A stretch of DNA of 8,504 nt. It comes from Bacteroidota bacterium. Its GTDB lineage: Bacteria; Bacteroidota; Bacteroidia; Chitinophagales; Chitinophagaceae. This document shows, piece after piece, positions 3,603 to 8,504 of this stretch. Position numbers and translations under genes: made by a program. Where the stretch lies: the NCBI GenBank assembly GCA_023386395.1, contig JAEWJV010000444.1, forward strand, positions 1 to 8,504, read 5' to 3'. The notes under the pieces were generated by a model. It was not told the DNA's origin, did not search any database, and saw only the letters and a list, made by a program, of their open reading frames with translations. The stretch's first letter is position 1, and each line of letters begins with the position of its first letter.

Positions 3603-6220
3603 AGTTCCTGCAATTCTCCATCGGTTTTTATCAATACATCCCTGGCTTTGCTGCCAAGGTTAGGCCCTACCACACCTGCCTGCTCCAGTTGATCCATTAA
3701 CCTTCCTGCGCGGTTATAGCCTAATTTCATCCTGCGTTGTATAAGTGAAGTGCTTCCCATCTGGTTTTGAACAATCAGGCGTGCTGCATCTTCAAACAAC
3801 GGATCGCGGTCGCTAAGATCAAAATCTTTTCCTTCCATTTCCTTTTCATCAATATATTCCGGTAACTGGAATGCCTGCGGATAAGCCTGCTGCTCAGTAA
3901 TAAATTCGCATACCTTTTCAACTTCAGGTGTGTCAACAAAAGCACATTGTAAACGCGTAAGTTCTCCATTGTAACTAATCAGCATATCGCCTTTGCCAAT
4001 TAATTGTTCTGCGCCACCTGTATCAAGAATAGTGCGGCTATCAATTTTAGATGAAACTTTAAACGCAATACGTGCAGGGAAATTAGCTTTAATAGTACCT
4101 GTGATAATATTCACTGAAGGCCGTTGCGTTGCAATGATCAAGTGAATACCCACGGCACGCGCCAGCTGCGCCAAACGTGCAATCGGCATTTCAATTTCCT
4201 TGCCTGCCGTCATAATTAAATCTGCAAACTCATCAATAACCAATACAATAAATGGTAAAAACTCATGCCCTTTTTTCGGGTTGAGCTTGCGGTTTACAAA
4301 TTTTTCGTTGTACTCTTTAATATTACGGCAACTGGCTTCTTTCAGCAAATCATACCGTATATCCATTAATGTTGCCAATGCGTTTAAAGTATGAACAACT
4401 TTTTTTGTATCTGTAATAATGGGTTCTTCTTCACCGGGAAGTTTAGCGAGAAAATGGCGCTCAATAACACGGTATAAACTCAATTCTACTTTCTTCGGAT
4501 CAACCAAGATAAACTTAAGCTGCGATGGATGTTTTTTATACAGCAGAGAAACAAGCAGCGTATTAATACCAACTGATTTACCTTGTCCTGTTGCGCCTGC
4601 CATCAATAAATGCGGCATGGCAACAAGGTCAACAATAAAGTTTTCGTTATCTATCTTTTTACCAAGTGCAATGGGCAGCGAGTAATTATTGTTTTTAAAT
4701 TTTTCACTGTTCAGCAAAGTTTTCATGCTCACAATTGTCTTCTTCAGATTGGGCACTTCAATACCAACTGTGCCACGGCCGGGAATAGGAGCGATGATAC
4801 GAATACCCAATGCTGCAAGGCTTAAGGCAATATCATCTTCCAGGTTTTTAATACGGCTGATGCGCACACCCGGTGCCGGAACAATTTCATATAAAGTTAC
4901 AGTGGGGCCTACCGTTGCCGCGATGCGCTGTATCAGAATATCATAATTTTTTAGTGTATCTATAATTTGATTCTTATTGGCTTCCAGTTCTGCGGGATCA
5001 TGTACAATTTTTTCACTGCCGTGTGTTTCCAATAAGCTTAATTCCGGATAATTATAATTGCGTAAATCCAAAGTGGGATCATAATTAACGGTTGCTAATT
5101 CATCGCTTCTTATTTCCAAAGCATGATCATCAATCTGAATTTCTTTTGGTTCTTCAACAATTTGTTCATCTTTATCTTCCTCTGCATCTTCAATAATCTC
5201 TTTTATTTCAAGCTCCATATCAGTTGGCTGCAAAGGTTTTTTCTGTTTCAGGTTACCTTTTACAGTTCTTTCTTCTACTCCTGAATTCTCTACATGGATT
5301 AAGGGTGTTTCTATTGCATCATTATTGATTTCATTCTTTTCTATTAAACCCAGGCTGGTTGATTCCTCATTTGCTTCAGGCATGATAACAACGATGTTGC
5401 CATCTTCATGCGCACCGGATTCGTCAGTTTTAAGCCTGTTATGATTGGTTAAAACATCGTTCGCTTCAGCTGCATATTTTTCATTTATTGAAACAGCTTC
5501 TTCAGGGGTATAATAAATGTCATCATATTCCTTATTGAAAATATTTTTATCATCCTTATGAGGTGGCGTGGCATCATCAGTTGGTGTTAACTGTTGCCTT
5601 ACTTTTCTTTCGGGCAGCTTAAAACTGGGATTGAACCGCCAGATAATATAGGCAAGAAATACAACGATAAGCAAGGCGGCTGTGCCCACATTACCAATTA
5701 ACCTTACAAGACCGTCAACCATGAGGTCGCCGGCGGCGCCACCCCAGGCAAAATTTCTGCCGAAGAAGAATGAGAATACAACGCTTAAAACAATAAGGCC
5801 GGAGATAAGATAGCGCAGGTTACGGGCAAGGTTAAAAACCTTCTTTCCAAATAAAAGATTTACGCCTAACACGAAAAAGAAGGTGCAAAATAAAAATGAT
5901 GCGATGCCGAAGCCGTCATTCATAAATAAGTCGGAAGCATAAGCACCAAGCACACCCAGCAGGTTATCTACATGCACATTGTCGCGCACAAAAACACTTA
6001 ATCCTGTTGCCACTTCATCCTGATCCTGCTGCCATGTAAAAAAGTAAGAAAGAAAAGCTATGGTAAGAAATGCACAAATAAGCAGGCTTACTGCGCCGGC
6101 TATTTTCGAAGTACGTTCATCTTTTACAACTTCTTTTATTGTTACTTCCTGCTCTTTATCAGGATTCAGTTTTTCAGCGCTGGGCGCTTTACTATTTTTC
6201 TTTTTTAACCTGTTAGCCAT
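3584..6220 (-). CDS. ftsK: DNA translocase FtsK
   Basis: The 878-aa protein is a complete FtsK/SpoIIIE translocase, which pumps DNA through the closing septum and helps resolve chromosome dimers at division. A charged cytoplasmic tail (1-38) precedes four hydrophobic segments (about 40-60, 104-124, 137-154, 179-195) that anchor it at the septum. Residues 200-380 form a variable linker, very acidic near 337-372. The alpha/beta motor follows: VGPTVTLYEI (437-446), Walker A GATGQGKS (542-549), Walker B IVLVIDEFAD (658-667, D663/E664), and ATQRPSVNIITG (697-708). The C-terminal gamma winged helix (about 805-865) contains SLIQRRMKLGYNRAGRLMDQLE, shown here as SLIQRRMKLGYN (825-836) and RAGRLMDQLE (837-846), the part that reads polar DNA motifs (KOPS-like) in relatives. 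Length is typical for Bacteroidota. It stands alone between promoter boxes at 6236-6307 and the inverted repeat at its stop codon. No missing motif or frameshift is seen. Confidence 0.97.
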   Translation of the reverse strand: MANRLKKKNSKAPSAEKLNPDKEQEVTIKEVVKDERTSKIAGAVSLLICAFLTIAFLSYFFTWQQDQDEVATGLSVFVRDNVHVDNLLGVLGAYASDLFMNDGFGIASFLFCTFFFVLGVNLLFGKKVFNLARNLRYLISGLIVLSVVFSFFFGRNFAWGGAAGDLMVDGLVRLIGNVGTAALLIVVFLAYIIWRFNPSFKLPERKVRQQLTPTDDATPPHKDDKNIFNKEYDDIYYTPEEAVSINEKYAAEANDVLTNHNRLKTDESGAHEDGNIVVIMPEANEESTSLGLIEKNEINNDAIETPLIHVENSGVEERTVKGNLKQKKPLQPTDMELEIKEIIEDAEEDKDEQIVEEPKEIQIDDHALEIRSDELATVNYDPTLDLRNYNYPELSLLETHGSEKIVHDPAELEANKNQIIDTLKNYDILIQRIAATVGPTVTLYEIVPAPGVRISRIKNLEDDIALSLAALGIRIIAPIPGRGTVGIEVPNLKKTIVSMKTLLNSEKFKNNNYSLPIALGKKIDNENFIVDLVAMPHLLMAGATGQGKSVGINTLLVSLLYKKHPSQLKFILVDPKKVELSLYRVIERHFLAKLPGEEEPIITDTKKVVHTLNALATLMDIRYDLLKEASCRNIKEYNEKFVNRKLNPKKGHEFLPFIVLVIDEFADLIMTAGKEIEMPIARLAQLARAVGIHLIIATQRPSVNIITGTIKANFPARIAFKVSSKIDSRTILDTGGAEQLIGKGDMLISYNGELTRLQCAFVDTPEVEKVCEFITEQQAYPQAFQLPEYIDEKEMEGKDFDLSDRDPLFEDAARLIVQNQMGSTSLIQRRMKLGYNRAGRLMDQLEQAGVVGPNLGSKARDVLIKTDGELQELLDLMG

Positions 6221-6235
6221 ACCTCAATACAACAA

Positions 6236-6243
6236 CAAATATA
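6236..6243 (-). promoter_or_regulatory. -7 box nearest ftsK
   Basis: On the minus strand TATATTTG (6243-6236) matches TAnnTTTG exactly, 15 nt before the ATG at 6220, giving a start near 6229 and a very short leader. No TTG is found at the -33 distance, so it is less complete than the mqnA promoter. Confidence 0.45.
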
Positions 6244-6299
6244 ACGGAGTTAAATAAAGGCTTATTATCCTTTGACAGGAGTGTGCGTAATTACTAAAG

Positions 6300-6307
6300 C
6301 AAAAATA
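6300..6307 (-). promoter_or_regulatory. Second -7 box upstream of ftsK
   Basis: TATTTTTG (6307-6300, minus strand) is another exact -7 match. The nearest upstream TTG (6326-6324) is only 16 nt away, closer than the 20 nt seen elsewhere in the window. It would give ftsK a leader of about 70 nt. Which of the two boxes is used cannot be told from sequence. Confidence 0.35.
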
Positions 6308-6389
6308 GTTTTCAACAATGATACAAATACGGTTTATAATGATTATAGCCTAACAGTTTTACACAGGAATAAATAATATGGGAATGATA

Positions 6390-7805
6390 TTAATAAGCGT
6401 TTTTTTCCCCTTTAAATATGTTGAATATAGTAAGAAAAATTATTCTTATGTCAAGCATTAACGACCAGTTTTCCATATACCATATATCATGTTCTACCCT
6501 TTTTTCCATTAATACAGGGTTTGAAGTTTCACCGCGGTAACCATTTATTTGCGCCCAGCCTGTTACACCAGGCTTTAAGAAATGGCGAATCATATATTGC
6601 TCAATTAATTTGCTGTATTCTTCTGTATGTCTCAGCATGTGAGGGCGCGGGCCGCAAAGGCTCATATCCCCCATGAACACATTAAAAAACTGCGGAAATT
6701 CATCAAGGCTTGTTTTTCGCATGAAAGCCCCGATTTTAGTAATACGGCTATCATTCTTTTGCGCTTGTTTATAATCGCTGTCTTTATTAACTGCCATGCT
6801 GCGAAACTTCATACAGCGAAAAGTTTTATTATCCTTACCGGAACGTTCCTGTATAAAGAAAACCGGCCCCCTTGAAGATAATTTAATCAGGATGCCTAAT
6901 AGAGGTGTAAGCCATGACATTACGAAGACGATAATCAAACTGCTCACTACAATATCAAAAGCCCTTTTCTTAACGCGGTTAAAGAAAATATCCAGCGGCT
7001 CATTTCGTAAAGCCATAATGGACATCTGGTTTAACTTGTCTATTTCCACCAGGTTATAAATGGCGTTCGCTGGTGAAGTGCCTGCAGCTACAAAACGAAG
7101 ACGCACCATATTTGCTTCTGCCTTTTTTACCAGCTCAGGCAATTCAGGATGTTCAGAAGGCAAAACAGTAGAGTAGATTTCCCGCACCTTATTTTCAACG
7201 GCGTAATTCACACAATCTTTTATAGGGAAGAAGGGGTCTTTTATACCAGGCTGCTTAACGCCGGTTCCATCGGAAAAAAAAGCAAGCAATTCATAAAACT
7301 TATCATTCTTATGAAAATATTCGGCCAGTTGCTGGGCTTTATCATTATAACCTATAATTGCTATTCTCCTTGGCGGTACTGTTTTAACGGTTATGTTTTT
7401 TAAGAAAAATTCAGCTAAATAAGTTTGAAAGAAACGGCTTATCAAAACAAAAAAACCAGCCGTTACAAAATAAATGGTGGCCGTACGGTTAAGGAATTCC
7501 AGTTTAAAAAAGCTGTAGTTTATAAGCTGCATTAAACCATATAAAAAAAGTATTTGCACAGCAAATACCCGCCATGATTGGCGATAAGTTCTTTCAATTT
7601 CTGAAATTATATTATAAGTGTATAGCCTGAAAAAATAAGCGATGCAAAGCCAGGATACATTAATGGCGATAATAGACAAAACAAAAAAAGAAATATCGTA
7701 ATTATCGTAAGATATTAAAATACTTACTGTAGCAGCAAGATTTATAAGCACAAAATCAGTAAGCAATAATACAGAACGTAAAAATTGAAATTCTTTGTTG
7801 CCCAT
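6390..7805 (-). CDS. Undecaprenyl-phosphate hexose-1-phosphate transferase, WcaJ/CpsE type
   Basis: The 471-aa product is a complete polyprenyl-phosphate sugar-1-phosphate transferase, which moves a sugar phosphate from a UDP-sugar to undecaprenyl phosphate and so starts a polysaccharide repeat unit at the inner membrane. Four N-terminal membrane segments (about 11-32, 38-60, 80-98, 109-127) are followed by a Rossmann-like domain (about 146-245, starting [12 protein letters not shown]), a fifth membrane segment or re-entrant helix (283-308), and the catalytic domain: KRAFDIVVS (280-288), FIQERSGK (317-324), KFRSM (333-337), TSLDEFPQ (365-372, with D368/E369 as the catalytic pair), GPRP (385-388) and [12 protein letters not shown] (411-422). 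The length matches WcaJ (464 aa). The sugar is usually glucose in this family but cannot be fixed from sequence. It is divergent from gmd, suggesting one exopolysaccharide or capsule locus. The ATG at 7805 fits the family N-terminus. Confidence 0.93.
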   Translation of the reverse strand: MGNKEFQFLRSVLLLTDFVLINLAATVSILISYDNYDISFFVLSIIAINVSWLCIAYFFRLYTYNIISEIERTYRQSWRVFAVQILFLYGLMQLINYSFFKLEFLNRTATIYFVTAGFFVLISRFFQTYLAEFFLKNITVKTVPPRRIAIIGYNDKAQQLAEYFHKNDKFYELLAFFSDGTGVKQPGIKDPFFPIKDCVNYAVENKVREIYSTVLPSEHPELPELVKKAEANMVRLRFVAAGTSPANAIYNLVEIDKLNQMSIMALRNEPLDIFFNRVKKRAFDIVVSSLIIVFVMSWLTPLLGILIKLSSRGPVFFIQERSGKDNKTFRCMKFRSMAVNKDSDYKQAQKNDSRITKIGAFMRKTSLDEFPQFFNVFMGDMSLCGPRPHMLRHTEEYSKLIEQYMIRHFLKPGVTGWAQINGYRGETSNPVLMEKRVEHDIWYMENWSLMLDIRIIFLTIFNIFKGEKNAY

Positions 7806-7868
7806 TTTAATAAATTAAATAATTTTTCACAGGGGGCATTTGTTTTTCTAACCCTGGGTCAGGATTTG

Positions 7869-7876
7869 CAAAAATA
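7869..7876 (-). promoter_or_regulatory. -7 box for the sugar transferase gene
   Basis: TATTTTTG (7876-7869, minus strand) is an exact TAnnTTTG match, predicting a start near 7862 and a leader of about 57 nt. No TTG lies 20 nt upstream. The leader can form a 5-bp GC-rich stem, CAGGG with CCCTG (7830-7834 and 7852-7856), with a 17-nt loop. Confidence 0.45.
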
Positions 7877-8062
7877 GTGGATTAAAGTTTAAATAAGCCA
7901 GAAATGTGCGGTTTTAAAAACCAGTACATTTTTGCATGTAAAGCAAAAACATAAATACAATACATAATCCAATAATCACATTATTAAAATATTATGAGTT
8001 ACATACCTACTTTGGATAAAAATTTATGGCATACTTATAATCTTCAGTACATGTAATAAGAA

Positions 8063-8096
8063 TTGGGCAAAAAAGATTCTATATAAACTATCTTTA
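8063..8096 (+). promoter_or_regulatory. Weak promoter candidate for gmd
   Basis: TTG (8063-8065) and TATCTTTA (8089-8096) are separated by 23 nt; the latter matches TAnnTTTG at 5 of the 6 fixed positions. A start near 8103 would give a leader of about 40 nt. The spacing is longer than the 20 nt seen upstream of mqnA. Confidence 0.3.
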
Positions 8097-8142
8097 TTAA
8101 ACCAAATAATTGCTTAACCGACTCATTTCAAGTAATAAATTT

Positions 8143-8504
8143 ATGTCTAAAAAAGCTTTAATTACCGGTATTACCGGCCAGGATGGCGCTTACCTTACCG
8201 AGTTATTGTTATCAAAAGGATATGAAGTGCATGGCATAAAAAGAAGAAGTTCTTTATTTAACACCGACCGCATAGACCATTTATACCAGGATCCACACGA
8301 TAAGAATGTAATGCTTAAACTGCATTATGGCGACCTCACAGATTCAGCCAATCTTATCCGCATCATACAGGAAGTTCAGCCCGATGAAATTTATAACCTT
8401 GGCGCTATGAGCCATGTAAAAGTGAGTTTTGATACGCCTGAATATACAGCCAATACCGATGGCATCGGTACTTTAAGGATACTGGAAGCTGTAAGGTTAT
8501 TGGG
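8143..8504 (+). CDS. gmd: GDP-mannose 4,6-dehydratase (N-terminal part, cut by window end)
   Basis: The frame from ATG at 8143 gives 120 complete codons before the window ends; the family is about 350-370 aa, so roughly two thirds are missing. The product is a short-chain dehydrogenase-like enzyme that converts GDP-mannose to GDP-4-keto-6-deoxymannose, the precursor of GDP-fucose and related 6-deoxy sugars. Visible features are the nucleotide-binding GITGQDG (9-15) after the first beta strand, [13 protein letters not shown] (32-44) with the paired Arg typical of NADP-binding GMDs, HYGDLTD (61-67), and [12 protein letters not shown] (85-96). The catalytic Tyr and Lys lie beyond the window. It is divergent from the sugar transferase and probably opens a polysaccharide operon to the right; a fucose synthase gene (fcl/wcaG) would be expected next. 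Identification is confident. Confidence 0.93.
   Translation, partial: MSKKALITGITGQDGAYLTELLLSKGYEVHGIKRRSSLFNTDRIDHLYQDPHDKNVMLKLHYGDLTDSANLIRIIQEVQPDEIYNLGAMSHVKVSFDTPEYTANTDGIGTLRILEAVRLL

Larger units (their letters stand above)
7806..8142. other. 337-bp divergent intergenic region between sugar transferase and gmd
   Basis: No gene is visible here. The region is very AT-rich and carries the sugar transferase promoter at its left, a weak gmd promoter at its right, and in the middle TTTTTGC (7929-7935) facing GCAAAAA (7943-7949), a 7-bp inverted repeat whose two arms each resemble a -7 box with one mismatch. CAGTACAT occurs twice (7922-7929 and 8045-8052). Its length leaves room for regulator sites, as is common at polysaccharide loci, but I cannot identify one. 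Confidence 0.5.

Noticed and set aside
4200..4946. Plus-strand open frames inside ftsK (4200-4394, 4419-4685, 4610-4825, 4689-4946)
   Set aside because: They overlap the conserved FtsK motor domain and each other, so they are reading-frame shadows.
6335..6347. AT palindrome TATAATGATTATA between the sugar transferase and ftsK
   Set aside because: It is a short AT-only dyad with a 1-nt centre, easily due to chance, and cannot form a useful RNA hairpin.
6627..7403. Plus-strand open frames inside the sugar transferase gene
   Set aside because: The minus-strand protein is full length with all family motifs; the opposing frames have no coherent domain.
7830..7856. CAGGG/CCCTG stem in the sugar transferase leader as a terminator or attenuator
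   Set aside because: It has only 5 bp with a 17-nt loop and no T-run directly after it, so I mention it only with the promoter.

Overview
The window looks like a chromosomal segment of a Bacteroidota bacterium, most likely of the Chitinophagaceae type. Three things point there: AT-rich intergenic DNA, repeated exact matches to the Bacteroidota -7 promoter box TAnnTTTG (two of them with a TTG -33 box exactly 20 nt upstream) with no clear Shine-Dalgarno sites, and the style of the proteins (a signal peptide ending NAQ, an FtsK of about 880 residues, a WcaJ-like sugar transferase). The assignment is inferred from sequence style, not from a database match.

Left part (1-2890). A minus-strand pair encodes a PagL-like outer-membrane acyloxyacyl hydrolase (its C-terminus is cut by the window edge) and the chorismate dehydratase MqnA of the futalosine menaquinone route, which has a TTG start. 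MqnA is divergent from the adenylosuccinate lyase gene purB. The 112-bp gap between them holds two facing promoter boxes inside a near-perfect palindrome, and a degenerate 7-bp repeat array that folds back on itself just before the purB start.

Middle part (2859-6220). purB converges on a small unknown basic protein (72 aa), and the two stop codons lie in or at the edge of one strong hairpin. After about 310 bp without a convincing gene, a 52-aa membrane protein converges on ftsK. Only 2 nt separate their stop codons, and a second inverted repeat covers both gene ends. FtsK is complete: four membrane segments, an acidic linker, the RecA-like motor and the gamma winged helix.

Right part (6390-8504). 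A complete polyisoprenyl-phosphate hexose-1-phosphate transferase (minus strand) is divergent from gmd, GDP-mannose 4,6-dehydratase (plus strand, cut by the window end). Together they suggest the edge of an exopolysaccharide or capsule locus: one enzyme loads the first sugar on the lipid carrier, the other starts GDP-fucose or GDP-rhamnose-type donor synthesis. The 337-bp gap between them is AT-rich with promoter-like boxes and no gene.

The genes are mostly housekeeping and cell-envelope functions. I do not see a defence system, mobile element, CRISPR array, tRNA or rRNA. The most unusual material is in the intergenic regions: the palindromic divergent promoter with heptamer array, gene ends built into hairpins, and the overlooked 52-aa membrane protein.
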